Shown: piece after piece, positions 47,960 to 57,346 of the stretch | How the letters are laid out: each line of letters begins with the position of its first letter | Position numbering within the stretch: position 1 is the first letter of the stretch | Assembly (NCBI RefSeq): GCF_023380265.1 | Contig: NZ_CP093366.1 | Coordinates: 620,001 to 684,000 of the forward strand | Length of the DNA: 64,000 bases | Source: Bombilactobacillus folatiphilus | GTDB taxonomy: Bacteria; Bacillota; Bacilli; Lactobacillales; Lactobacillaceae | Direction: 5' to 3' | The notes under the pieces: generated by a model | Databases searched by the model: none | What the model saw: only the letters and a program-made list of their open reading frames with translations | Told to the model about the DNA's origin: nothing | Program-made: the position numbers and the translations under genes

Positions 47960-48640
47960 ATGGATTTAACTCCCAATGATATTAAAATCAAAGAATTCAA
48001 ATCGCAATTACGAGGCTACGATAAGAATGAAGTTAATCAGTTTTTAGATAAGATTATCGAAAATTATAGTGATGAGATAAAGACTAATCATAAATTAGAT
48101 CATGAATTAAAAGACGCTAAGGCACAGATTGCATATTTTAATGAATTGCAAAATACAGTGAATGAATCCATTATTACGGCACAAAATGCTGCAGATCAAG
48201 TGAAAAAGACCGCTGATGCTCAGGCTCAAGAAGTTATGGCTCAAGCTCGTCATAATACGGAAAATATGGTTGATCAAGCTATTGATCAAGGTCGACAAAT
48301 TATCAATGATGCTCAAAGTAAAGCACAAGCCTTGATTCAAAAAGCTAACGAACTCCAGACACAGATCCAAAAAAATTATGATGATTTACAAAACATTATG
48401 GCGGAACAACAAAGTTTATTAACGTCCGATACTTGGCGGGATTTATTAACTAAAAATGATCAGCAATTAACAAAAAGTATTCAAGCTGATACACAAAATT
48501 ATTTGGATAAGTTAGATCAATTTGCAGCAGAAATTAAAAATAATAGTACGGATGAAGAACAAGATACTGATGATCTAGTTTCGGCCAATTTAGGAACACA
48601 AGTGGTTGACAAAGATGTACAAAATGTTGATAATCAGTAA
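47960..48640 (+). CDS. divIVA: Cell division initiation protein DivIVA
   Basis: DivIVA binds curved membrane at poles and septa and recruits Min proteins in Firmicutes. The 226-residue product begins MDLTPNDIKIKEFKSQLRGYDKNEVNQFLDKI (read in two parts), the membrane-binding crossed-loop domain, then a long glutamine-rich coiled coil and an acidic tail. The ATG at 47960 follows AAAGGAG; an upstream frame overlapping ylmH is rejected. Its 3' end contains the promoter of the ileS transcript. Confidence 0.94.
   Translation: MDLTPNDIKIKEFKSQLRGYDKNEVNQFLDKIIENYSDEIKTNHKLDHELKDAKAQIAYFNELQNTVNESIITAQNAADQVKKTADAQAQEVMAQARHNTENMVDQAIDQGRQIINDAQSKAQALIQKANELQTQIQKNYDDLQNIMAEQQSLLTSDTWRDLLTKNDQQLTKSIQADTQNYLDKLDQFAAEIKNNSTDEEQDTDDLVSANLGTQVVDKDVQNVDNQ
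48606..48634 (+). promoter_or_regulatory. Sigma-A promoter of ileS, inside the divIVA coding end
   Basis: TTGACA (48606-48611) and GATAAT (48629-48634) are exactly 17 bp apart. Both lie within the last codons of divIVA, so transcription should begin near 48641, just after its stop, and cover the T-box leader. Confidence 0.8.
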
Positions 48641-48815
48641 TAAATTAATTAAAAAATCAAACATGAACTTGACAGCGAACTTGGGGCGGTGAAAGCCAGG
48701 ATGGAGCTCTCGGTTTGGTTTTATCAGCTTTAACTAGCAATTTTATTTGGTAGATACTTATTTTAGGTGGTATAGCGAGCAATTCGTCCTGATAAGGGAC
48801 GAATTTTTTTATTTA
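48641..48815 (+). promoter_or_regulatory. T-box riboswitch upstream of ileS, with an altered T-box bulge
   Basis: The leader shows a Stem I apical motif (GGGGCGGTGAAAGCC, from about 48683), a likely specifier ATC (48723-48725), an isoleucine codon followed by a purine, a T-box sequence AGGTGGTATAGCG (48765-48777), and a terminator (48781-48789 with 48797-48805, then seven T residues). TGGT predicts A73, as in tRNA-Ile. The usual ACC of the bulge reads ATA here. At about 175 bases the leader is shorter than the valS one. Confidence 0.82.
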
Positions 48816-48828
48816 GGAGGGGAAATTC

Positions 48829-51609
48829 ATGCGAATCAAAGATACCTTAAACTTAGGAAAAACTGCTTTTCCAATGCGTGGTAACTTACCCAAAATGGAA
48901 CCCGTTTGGCAAAAAGATTGGGAAGATAATAAAGTTTATCAGCGACGGCAAAAATTGAACGAAGGCTTGCCAACTTTTGTATTACATGACGGGCCACCGT
49001 TTGCGAACGGTAATATTCATATGGGACATGCAATGAATAAAATTACTAAGGATATTATTGTTCGATATAAGTCTATGGCTGGTTTTCGAGCACCTTATGT
49101 GCCAGGTTGGGATACCCATGGTTTACCAATTGAGCAGCAATTGACTAAGCAAGGTGTTCATCGTAAAGAAATGACAACAGCCCAGTACCGACAACTTTGC
49201 TATGATTTTGCGATGAAAGAAGTTAATAAACAGCGGACTGATTTTAAACGTTTAGGCGTTAGTGGTGATTGGGATCATCCATACATTACTTTGCAACCAG
49301 AATATGAGGAACAAGAGATTCGGGTGTTTGGTAAGATGGTGAAGCGTGGTTTGATTTATCGTGGTAAAAAGCCTGTTTATTGGTCGCCATCATCGGAATC
49401 AACTTTAGCTGAAGCAGAAGTCGAATATCACGATATTAAATCACCGTCATTGTATGTAGCGTTTCCAGTGAAAGATGGTAAAGGTATTATTGATAATGAT
49501 GCTTCTTTCTTAATTTGGACGACGACTCCGTGGACCTTGCCTGCCAATGAAGCAATTGCAGTTAATCCGCGATTTGAGTATTCATTGATTAAATTGCCTT
49601 CAGGTCAAAAATATGTAGTCGCTAGTGAGCGGATTGATTATTTAGCTGAGACTTTAGGCTGGAATCAATATGCAGTTTTACGGCAATATAAAGGTTCAGA
49701 TTTAGAATATTTAGTTGCTAAGCATCCTTTCTATGATCGTAATTCCGTCCTAATTCTTGGTGATCATGTCACATTGACTGATGGGACTGGTTTGGTTCAT
49801 ACGGCACCTGGTTTAGGTAGTGATGACTTTAATGTAGGAATGAAATATCATTTGGAAGTTTTATCACCGGTCGATAATCAGGGACGTTTGACTGATGAAG
49901 CCCCTGGCTTTGAGGGTGTCTTTTATGAAGATGCTAATAAAATGGTAACCAAGGTGTTGGAAGAAAAAGGCACAATGGTGAAATTAGACTTCTTTGTTCA
50001 CAGTTATCCACATGATTGGCGGACGAAAAAACCAGTGATTTTCCGTTCAACGCCACAATGGTTTGCTTCGATTGATAATATTCGTGATGAAATTTTAGAG
50101 CAAATTCAAAAAGTAGAATTTCAACCTAGTTGGGGTAAAACACGTTTATATAATATGATTCGTGATCGTGGCGATTGGGTGATTTCTCGACAACGTATTT
50201 GGGGAGTTCCGTTACCAATTTTTTACGCTGAAAATGGTGAACCGATTATGACACAGGAAACGATTAATCATATTGCTGATTTATTTGGCAAATATGGTTC
50301 TAATATTTGGTTTGAAAAAACAGCGGAAGAATTGTTACCTGAAGGATTTACACATCCTGGTAGTCCAAACGGCAAGTTTACTAAAGAAACTGATATTATG
50401 GATGTTTGGTTTGATTCTGGTTCCAGTAATCAGGCGGTTCTAACGACGAGACCCGATTTACATTTTCCATCTGATCTGTATCTGGAAGGTTCCGATCAAT
50501 ATCGTGGTTGGTTTAATTCCAGTTTGATTACGTCCGTTGCTGTTAGTCATCAGGCACCTTATCGCAAGATTTTGTCGCAAGGATTTACCTTGGATAAACA
50601 GGGTCGTAAGATGAGTAAGTCGTTAGGCAATGTGATTGTTCCAAGTGATATTGAAAAGCAATTTGGTGCTGAAATTATTCGCTTATGGGTGGCTTCCGTC
50701 GATACAAGTTCTGATGTGCCAGTATCTTTAGACACTTTTAAACAAGTTTCAGACGCTTATCGTAAGATTAGAAATACTTTGCGGTTTATGTTGGCGAATA
50801 CTGCTGATTTTGATCCGCAAACGGATCGTGTGGTTGATCAAAACTTAAGTTCAGTAGATAATTATGTTAAGGTAAAATTGTCTGAGCTCATTCAAGATGT
50901 GCAAACAGATTATGATCAATTTGATTTTGTCAATGTGACGAAAAGAATCAATGAATTTTTGGTTAATGAAATGTCGACTTTCTATCTAGACTTTGCTAAG
51001 GATGTCGTTTACATTGAATCTGTTGATATGTTAGCAAGACGCCAGATGCAGACAGTGATCTATGACGCAGCAGTAGCCATTACCAAAATGTTAACACCTA
51101 TTTTGCCGCATACGATGGAACAAGTTTGGCAGCAACTAAAGGAACCGGAAGATTATGTTCAATTAGCGCAAATGCCGGAAATTAAGCCAGTTTTGAATGC
51201 TGAACAAGTTTTGGCAGATTGGCAAGAATTTATGGAGTTTCGTGCAAATGTTTTGAAGTCGTTGGAAAGGGTTCGAGATCAAAAACTGATTGGGAAGTCT
51301 ATGGAAGCGGCGGTGACAATTTATCCTGATCAACATTTAAAAGAAGTCTTGGAACGTTTGGATGTTAATGTTGGTCAATTATTGATTGTCTCTCAATTCG
51401 CCATTGCTTCACAACCTTTAGCAGATAGTGATGAGTATGATGATGTTCAAGTTTTGGTACAACCGGCACAAGGTGAAGTTTGTGAACGTTGTCGAATGAC
51501 CAAGAAAGATGTTGGTTTAGATCAACAATTACCAATGCTTTGTGAACGTTGTGCTACGATTGTTCGTCAAGATTATCCTGAAGTAATTGAGGAAGGATTT
51601 GATGAATAA
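48829..51609 (+). CDS. ileS: Isoleucyl-tRNA synthetase
   Basis: A class Ia synthetase charging tRNA-Ile. The 926-residue product has the HIGH motif DGPPFANGNIHMGHAMNK near residue 54, the editing domain (WTTTPWTLPANEAIAV), the KMSKS loop [10 protein letters not shown], and a C-terminal zinc finger (CERCR...CERC). The tail residues are of the bacterial IleS1 type. SD AGGAGGGG precedes the ATG. The stop overlaps the following small gene (TAATG). Confidence 0.98.
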   Translation: MRIKDTLNLGKTAFPMRGNLPKMEPVWQKDWEDNKVYQRRQKLNEGLPTFVLHDGPPFANGNIHMGHAMNKITKDIIVRYKSMAGFRAPYVPGWDTHGLPIEQQLTKQGVHRKEMTTAQYRQLCYDFAMKEVNKQRTDFKRLGVSGDWDHPYITLQPEYEEQEIRVFGKMVKRGLIYRGKKPVYWSPSSESTLAEAEVEYHDIKSPSLYVAFPVKDGKGIIDNDASFLIWTTTPWTLPANEAIAVNPRFEYSLIKLPSGQKYVVASERIDYLAETLGWNQYAVLRQYKGSDLEYLVAKHPFYDRNSVLILGDHVTLTDGTGLVHTAPGLGSDDFNVGMKYHLEVLSPVDNQGRLTDEAPGFEGVFYEDANKMVTKVLEEKGTMVKLDFFVHSYPHDWRTKKPVIFRSTPQWFASIDNIRDEILEQIQKVEFQPSWGKTRLYNMIRDRGDWVISRQRIWGVPLPIFYAENGEPIMTQETINHIADLFGKYGSNIWFEKTAEELLPEGFTHPGSPNGKFTKETDIMDVWFDSGSSNQAVLTTRPDLHFPSDLYLEGSDQYRGWFNSSLITSVAVSHQAPYRKILSQGFTLDKQGRKMSKSLGNVIVPSDIEKQFGAEIIRLWVASVDTSSDVPVSLDTFKQVSDAYRKIRNTLRFMLANTADFDPQTDRVVDQNLSSVDNYVKVKLSELIQDVQTDYDQFDFVNVTKRINEFLVNEMSTFYLDFAKDVVYIESVDMLARRQMQTVIYDAAVAITKMLTPILPHTMEQVWQQLKEPEDYVQLAQMPEIKPVLNAEQVLADWQEFMEFRANVLKSLERVRDQKLIGKSMEAAVTIYPDQHLKEVLERLDVNVGQLLIVSQFAIASQPLADSDEYDDVQVLVQPAQGEVCERCRMTKKDVGLDQQLPMLCERCATIVRQDYPEVIEEGFDE

Positions 51610-51812
51610 TGACAGGAACGGTTGATTGGTTTGATATCAAAAAGGGTTTGGGTGAAATTATAGCCCAGGATACAAAAGAACATGTTTTTGTGTATTTTAC
51701 AGCTATTCAGGGTACTGGTTTTAAAAGCTTGGAGGCTGGTCAGCAAGTAAATTTTGAAATTGCTCAAGGCTTTAAAGGTCCACAGGCAGTTAATGTGTCT
51801 GTTTTATCTTAA
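51609..51812 (+). CDS. Divergent cold-shock domain protein
   Basis: A 67-residue product with the length and overall pattern of CspA proteins (GTVDWFDIKKGLGEII, EHVFVYFTAIQGTGFKSLEAGQQVNFE, read in parts, KGPQAVNV). RNP1, normally KGFGFI, is KGLGEI here, so two of the aromatic residues that stack on nucleic acid are lost; RNP2 VFVYF keeps its aromatics. The start overlaps the ileS stop by one base, so it is translationally coupled. Nucleic acid binding may be weak or altered. Confidence 0.85.
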   Translation: MTGTVDWFDIKKGLGEIIAQDTKEHVFVYFTAIQGTGFKSLEAGQQVNFEIAQGFKGPQAVNVSVLS

Positions 51813-51821
51813 ATCTGTTTT

Positions 51822-51897
51822 AAAAAGGGATCCGTTACTGATGTGCACCCCAAAATTGTCTTAATTTTGGGGTGCACTTCATACGCGAATCCTTTTT
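51822..51897. terminator. Nested double hairpin between convergent genes
   Basis: The inner perfect 15-bp palindrome (51843-51857 with 51863-51877, 5-base loop) is enclosed by an outer stem AAAAAGGGAT.../...ATCCTTTTT (51822-51834 with 51886-51897, one bulged G). The A- and T-rich outer ends make it a plausible bidirectional terminator for ileS-csp (plus) and the DUF421 gene (minus). Confidence 0.8.
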
Positions 51898-51908
51898 ATA
51901 TTTAGTTT

Positions 51909-52547
51909 TTAATGTTTTAAACCGTAAGGAAAAATACGCAAACCATCGTGATCGACCATAGCCATGTAGATATCATTGACATCATAGTGAGCTTGTTTGA
52001 TTTGATTAATGACCCATTGTTCGTCATGATTAGTGTACTCTAAGCCTAGTTGATCGATCTGACCGTCCATAATAACGGGAAATTGATATTTGAGATCTTT
52101 TTTAACTGTAAAACTAATTTGTCCGTTTTGTTCCCAAACGGCTTTATCAATATCATTTAAATCGTTTATACCAGCTTGTCTTAATTTAAAGGCTAGGTCA
52201 TGAGCCGAAATTCCAGCTTTGGTGGTACGTTCCGATAAAATTTTGCCCTCAGAAATAATAATCGTGGGTTCACCATCGATGAAATGTTTGATAAAATGAT
52301 TACGGTTTGTTAAAAATTTCATGGTGAAAACTACTAGTGTCCAAATTAGGAGCACGATGAAAAATTGTAACAGGGTAATATCAGAGTTGTATAAAACGCC
52401 ACCGATGATGCCGCCTAAAACAAAGTTCTGCATTTGATCGATGACATTGCTAGGTGCTAAATTAGACTTACCTAAAAGGTTAATTTGAATAATCATTGCA
52501 AAAAAACCCATGATTAATTTAATAAAAGTTTGCCAGTAAAAAGTCAT
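51909..52547 (-). CDS. DUF421 family membrane protein (YetF-like)
   Basis: A 212-residue product with three N-terminal transmembrane segments (about residues 8-24, 42-58 and 61-78) and a cytoplasmic domain of the YetF/DUF421 type, including IDGEPTIIISEGKILSERTTKAGIS (read in parts) and the second repeat FPVIMDGQIDQLGLEYTN. Function is not established; some spore-former relatives affect germinant receptors. It follows the DUF3290 gene by 9 bases on the same strand, a pairing seen in other lactobacilli. Confidence 0.88.
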   Translation of the reverse strand: MTFYWQTFIKLIMGFFAMIIQINLLGKSNLAPSNVIDQMQNFVLGGIIGGVLYNSDITLLQFFIVLLIWTLVVFTMKFLTNRNHFIKHFIDGEPTIIISEGKILSERTTKAGISAHDLAFKLRQAGINDLNDIDKAVWEQNGQISFTVKKDLKYQFPVIMDGQIDQLGLEYTNHDEQWVINQIKQAHYDVNDIYMAMVDHDGLRIFPYGLKH

Positions 52548-52556
52548 TTGTTCCTC

Positions 52557-53006
52557 CTAATGATTGATAACATTGATTTGGGGATTAGTGAGATGGACTT
52601 TGGTGATTTCAAAGCTTGAATTATCCGCATTTAGTTGCACTTTGAAAATTTGAGATTTCACTTTGAGTAACATTCCATCCTCTAAAGCTGTAGAATTAGA
52701 GTAAATTTGATGTACATTAGTCTTTTTTGTATGAGCGACTTGCTTCATTAAACCGGCGACTTGACCATTGCCATTAATGGAATTACGATCTTGCGTCCAA
52801 TTATCGTATTGAATCGTCAGAGTTAGTAGTAGAGCGAGGATCGTGATGATAGTCAATTCACGATATTTGCCATCATCACGGTGCTTGAGAAATAATAATA
52901 GGCTAATGATGATGATACCCAATAAAATGACGCTGATGAAAATCATAATTGCAGACATGCGATTGGGCTGGCGTGTTAGATAATCGTAAGTATAAAAATT
53001 TGACAT
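52557..53006 (-). CDS. DUF3290 family membrane protein
   Basis: A 149-residue product with two transmembrane segments (about residues 18-41 and 50-65) and a soluble C-terminal half with no motif I recognise beyond the DUF3290 pattern (YTYDYLTRQ at the start, YDNWTQDRNSINGNGQVA after the helices). Function unknown. An SD (GGAGG, complement near 53016) precedes the ATG. It lies ahead of the DUF421 gene and the two proteins probably act together. Confidence 0.82.
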   Translation of the reverse strand: MSNFYTYDYLTRQPNRMSAIMIFISVILLGIIIISLLLFLKHRDDGKYRELTIITILALLLTLTIQYDNWTQDRNSINGNGQVAGLMKQVAHTKKTNVHQIYSNSTALEDGMLLKVKSQIFKVQLNADNSSFEITKVHLTNPQINVINH

Positions 53007-53099
53007 CTATATGCCTCCATTAATTGTTTAGTGATAGTGTAACAATAAATGAGCAGAGGCCAAAAAATGATGCATTAATTTTGAAGGAATGGTTGAAAG

Positions 53100-53645
53100 A
53101 TGGATTTAGTAGAAAAAAAATTAACAAACAAACGGATCTATACAGGAAAGATTTTAAATTTAGACGTTGAAACGGTACAATTACCGAACAAGCAAACTTC
53201 AACTAGAGAAATTGTTCATCATCATGGAGCAGTTGGCGTGATTGCTTTTATAGATCATAAATTATTGTTGGTCAAACAATGGCGCGAACCTATGCAATGT
53301 TTGACTCTAGAGATTCCTGCTGGCAAAGTTGAACCCAATTGTCAGGATTTACAAGCTGAGGCTTTGCGTGAATTAAATGAAGAAACTGGCTATACTGGTT
53401 CAAGTTTACAACGTGTGACGGGTTTTTACTCAACTCCCGGCTTTAGTGATGAATACATTACGCTGTTTCAAGTTTCTGATGTCATGCCGGTTCAACATAA
53501 ATTACCTTTAGATGAAGATGAGTTTGTGACAACGGAGTTGTTAACTTTGGAACAAGCAAATGAGCAGGTTAAATCAGGTTTAATTTGTGACGCAAAAACG
53601 ATTTGGACGTTACTGTTTTGGCAACAGTTTGAGGGAAAAAAGTAA
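53100..53645 (+). CDS. nudF: Nudix hydrolase, ADP-ribose pyrophosphatase type
   Basis: The family splits ADP-ribose to AMP and ribose 5-phosphate. The 181-residue product has the complete Nudix box (GKVEPNCQDLQAEALRELNEETGY, read in part; the REx2EE core is RELNEE), the upstream EIPAGK segment and YSTPGFSDEYITLF, which is typical of ADP-ribose hydrolases. It is divergent from the DUF3290 gene and heads a run of genes leading to mtnN. Confidence 0.9.
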   Translation: MDLVEKKLTNKRIYTGKILNLDVETVQLPNKQTSTREIVHHHGAVGVIAFIDHKLLLVKQWREPMQCLTLEIPAGKVEPNCQDLQAEALRELNEETGYTGSSLQRVTGFYSTPGFSDEYITLFQVSDVMPVQHKLPLDEDEFVTTELLTLEQANEQVKSGLICDAKTIWTLLFWQQFEGKK

Positions 53646-53647
53646 TA

Positions 53648-53839
53648 ATGGAAACTGAAGAAAAATCAGAAATGAGTCGGTTGAAATCATCTGATCCAGC
53701 AAAAGAAACTGAACATCACGTTTTCAGTCGCTTTGATCCACAGGCTAAGTCTTTACGTTTGAAAAGATGGTTGAACCATTGTTTAGTGATTGTAATTATC
53801 TTAATTATTTTGGTTTATTTAATTTTGTTTTTTGTCTAG
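53648..53839 (+). CDS. Small C-terminally anchored membrane protein, unknown
   Basis: A 63-residue product, not recognised as a named family. A charged, serine-rich N-terminus of about 40 residues ends in a basic patch (SLRLKRWLNH) followed by one hydrophobic helix (CLVIVIILIILVYLILFFV) at the extreme C-terminus. The start is 2 bases after the Nudix gene stop, with GAGGG about 10 bases ahead. The gene sits between nudF and mtnN. Confidence 0.7.
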   Translation: METEEKSEMSRLKSSDPAKETEHHVFSRFDPQAKSLRLKRWLNHCLVIVIILIILVYLILFFV

Positions 53840-53854
53840 GAGGATTTTATTTTT

Positions 53855-54544
53855 ATGAAAATTGGTGTTATTGTTCCGATGGAAGAGGAATTGGGCTTAT
53901 TGACAAATTCTTTGAATAATGTGTCTTGCGAACAAATTGCAGGCATTAAGTTGTGGTTGGGTTGTTATAAAAATCATCAAGTCGTCGTTGCACAATGTGG
54001 GATTGGTAAGGTTCAGGCCGCAATGGTTACTACATTATTATGTAGTAATTATCAAATTGATATTTTGATCAATACTGGTTCAGCGGGTGGAATTGGGGAA
54101 GGATTAAATGTCGGTGACGTTGTAGTTTCTAAGCAAGTAGCTTATCATGACGTCGATGTCACTGCTTCTGATTATCCCAAGGGTCAATTACCACAGCAAC
54201 CATTGTATTTTAAAGCGGATGATCGGTTAGTTGAACAAATTGTCGATGCTGGACATACTGTAGGGCAAGATAGTAAAGTTGGCTTGATCGTTTCGGGTGA
54301 TCAATTTATCGGTAGTCAGCAACAAAAACAACAAATTTTGGCTGATTTTCCAGATGCGTTAACCGTAGAAATGGAAGGGGCAGCAGTTGGTCAGGTTGCA
54401 ACTCAGTTTTCAATTCCGTTTGTCATTATTCGCTCAATGAGTGATGTGGGTGATGATCAAGCTAGTGTTTCTTTTGATGAATTTGTGCGTGACGCTGGAG
54501 AACGTTCGGTTCAGATGTTATTGAATTTTATGGATCATAATTAA
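53855..54544 (+). CDS. mtnN: 5'-methylthioadenosine/S-adenosylhomocysteine nucleosidase
   Basis: The enzyme removes adenine from MTA and SAH, by-products of polyamine synthesis and methylation. The 229-residue product has MKIGVIVPMEEELGLL at the start, INTGSAGGIGEGLNVGDVVVS near residue 75 and the catalytic region VEMEGAAVGQVA with the aspartate in SMSDVGDD. SD AGGAGG is 14 bases ahead of the ATG, somewhat far. It may link to the many methyltransferases of the window (PrmC, RsmH). Confidence 0.95.
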   Translation: MKIGVIVPMEEELGLLTNSLNNVSCEQIAGIKLWLGCYKNHQVVVAQCGIGKVQAAMVTTLLCSNYQIDILINTGSAGGIGEGLNVGDVVVSKQVAYHDVDVTASDYPKGQLPQQPLYFKADDRLVEQIVDAGHTVGQDSKVGLIVSGDQFIGSQQQKQQILADFPDALTVEMEGAAVGQVATQFSIPFVIIRSMSDVGDDQASVSFDEFVRDAGERSVQMLLNFMDHN

Positions 54545-54565
54545 GAATTAGGAGTTTGAGAAAAA

Positions 54566-55702
54566 ATGGAGCATGTCTATTTGGATAATGCGGCGACAAC
54601 GCCAGTAGCACCTCAAGTTGTGTCCGCGATGACCACGGCTTTAAATAAAAACTTCGGCAATGCCTCCACCCCGAATTTTTATGGTCGGCAAGCACGTGCG
54701 GCGTTAGATCAGGCACGCATGGTCATTGCTAAGCAAATTAATGCACAAGAAAACGAGATTGTGTTTACGAGTGGTGGTTCTGAAGGTGACAATACGGCGA
54801 TTATTCAAACAGCGTTAAAACAGCAACATTTGGGAAAACATATTATTACCACGGCTATTGAACATGAAGCAGTATTAAAATCAATGCAGTATTTAGAGCA
54901 GTTAGGATTTGAAGTCACTTATTTGCCAGTTGATCAAAAGGGCTATATTAATTTGAGTGACTTGAAGAAAGCCTTACGCCCAGAGACGATCTTAGTTTCA
55001 ATAATGATGGTCAATAATGAAGTAGGTGTAATAAATCCTATTAAAAAAATTGGGCAAATATTGCAAAAACATCAGGCAATTTTTCATACAGATGCCGTCC
55101 AGGCTTTTGGTCATCAGTCTATAGATGTTCAAGATTTGGGTGTTGATTTATTGACCACGTCTGCGCATAAACTAAATGGTCCAAAAATGATTGGCTTTAT
55201 GTATGAACGTTCAGGATTGAGTTTGCCACCTTTCATCAAGGGTGGTGATCAGGAGACTAAACGCCGGGCTGGTACTGAAAATGTTCCAGCAATTGTCGGT
55301 TTTCAAGTAGCTGTTGAGTTGCACGATGCAGATAAAATTAGGCAAGATCAAGAGCGTTTGATGGCATACAAACAACGAATTATTCAAGAACTAACTAATA
55401 ATGGTGTTGAATTTGCCGTCAATGGGCCCAAAGTGGCTGATGGTGCACCCAATATTTTGAATTTGTGGATCAAGGGTTGGTCAACATCTGTATTACAAAT
55501 CAAATTAGATTTAGCGGGAGTCATTATTTCTGGGGGTTCTGCTTGTACAGCAGGTAGTCTAGAACCGTCACATGTGTTGAGTGCACTTTTTGGAGCAGAC
55601 AGTCAACGTGTGAATGAGTCTATTCGGATTAGTTTTGACACATTTACGAGTGAAAGTGATATACTCAAGTTTACTGACATTTTAAGTCAAATCGTACAAT
55701 AG
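54566..55702 (+). CDS. iscS: Cysteine desulfurase IscS type, paired with MnmA
   Basis: A PLP-dependent desulfurase. The 378-residue product has VYLDNAATTPVAPQVV, the PLP lysine in TTSAHKLNGPKMIGF and the catalytic cysteine in SGGSACTAGSLEPSHVL. It is followed by a DUF1831 gene and mnmA, so it most likely supplies sulfur for 2-thiouridine at tRNA position 34. No iscU or other Fe-S scaffold gene is adjacent. SD AGGAG precedes the ATG. Confidence 0.93.
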   Translation: MEHVYLDNAATTPVAPQVVSAMTTALNKNFGNASTPNFYGRQARAALDQARMVIAKQINAQENEIVFTSGGSEGDNTAIIQTALKQQHLGKHIITTAIEHEAVLKSMQYLEQLGFEVTYLPVDQKGYINLSDLKKALRPETILVSIMMVNNEVGVINPIKKIGQILQKHQAIFHTDAVQAFGHQSIDVQDLGVDLLTTSAHKLNGPKMIGFMYERSGLSLPPFIKGGDQETKRRAGTENVPAIVGFQVAVELHDADKIRQDQERLMAYKQRIIQELTNNGVEFAVNGPKVADGAPNILNLWIKGWSTSVLQIKLDLAGVIISGGSACTAGSLEPSHVLSALFGADSQRVNESIRISFDTFTSESDILKFTDILSQIVQ

Positions 55703-55721
55703 AAATTAGGGGGTGTTCGTA

Positions 55722-56063
55722 TTGTCAATTTTTGCATGCATTGATGGAGATAGTCATCAATATCAAGTTCATCCACAGTTAAAAGTTTATGCGCTGCAAG
55801 ATGTTGGTTTTACTAAATCAAAACAAGGCAATTTTACTTGGGAATACCCATTAAGTGGTGCTTCGCCTTATGTAGCAACGTATAATTTAAAAGTTAAGAT
55901 TAAGAGTGATTTAAAATCTTTGAGTTTGAGTGTGACTGATCAGAGTGGTTTACACAAAGTTAATTTATTTAAATTAGCTGATAATCAAGAACTGTTAAGT
56001 CAATATCAATACGTGATGGATGATTTAGTACAACGAGCAATTTTACAAAGAGTTGAAAGTTAA
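55722..56063 (+). CDS. DUF1831 family protein
   Basis: A 113-residue soluble protein with a mixed alpha-beta pattern (SIFACIDGDSHQYQV, then TWEYPLSGASPYVATYNLKVKI and a C-terminal helix). It matches the DUF1831 family, found in Lactobacillales between iscS and mnmA; a sulfur-relay helper role is only a guess from position. The TTG at 55722 is chosen because AGGGGG lies 8 bases upstream; an in-frame GTG at 55713 is too close to it. Confidence 0.8.
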   Translation: MSIFACIDGDSHQYQVHPQLKVYALQDVGFTKSKQGNFTWEYPLSGASPYVATYNLKVKIKSDLKSLSLSVTDQSGLHKVNLFKLADNQELLSQYQYVMDDLVQRAILQRVES

Positions 56064-56078
56064 GTAAAGGTGATGTAA

Positions 56079-57188
<1,110 letters not shown>

Positions 57189-57196
57189 TTGATAGA

Positions 57197-57247
57197 AGCT
57201 AGTTTTCATTTTTGGTTACTGCAATCAAAATGATAATTAGCTTTTTT
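57197..57247 (+). terminator. mnmA terminator
   Basis: Sixteen-base arms (57197-57212 and 57227-57242) pair with one G-U and one mismatch, closing a 14-base loop, followed by six T residues. Confidence 0.8.
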
Positions 57248-57346
57248 ATTAATCGTCCATAATGAAAGTATGAAGTCTTGAATAATTGCTAAAAATAAAC
57301 GATAATGTTAATATTAGTATTTTGAGGAAAGTTTGGAGTGAGGAAA

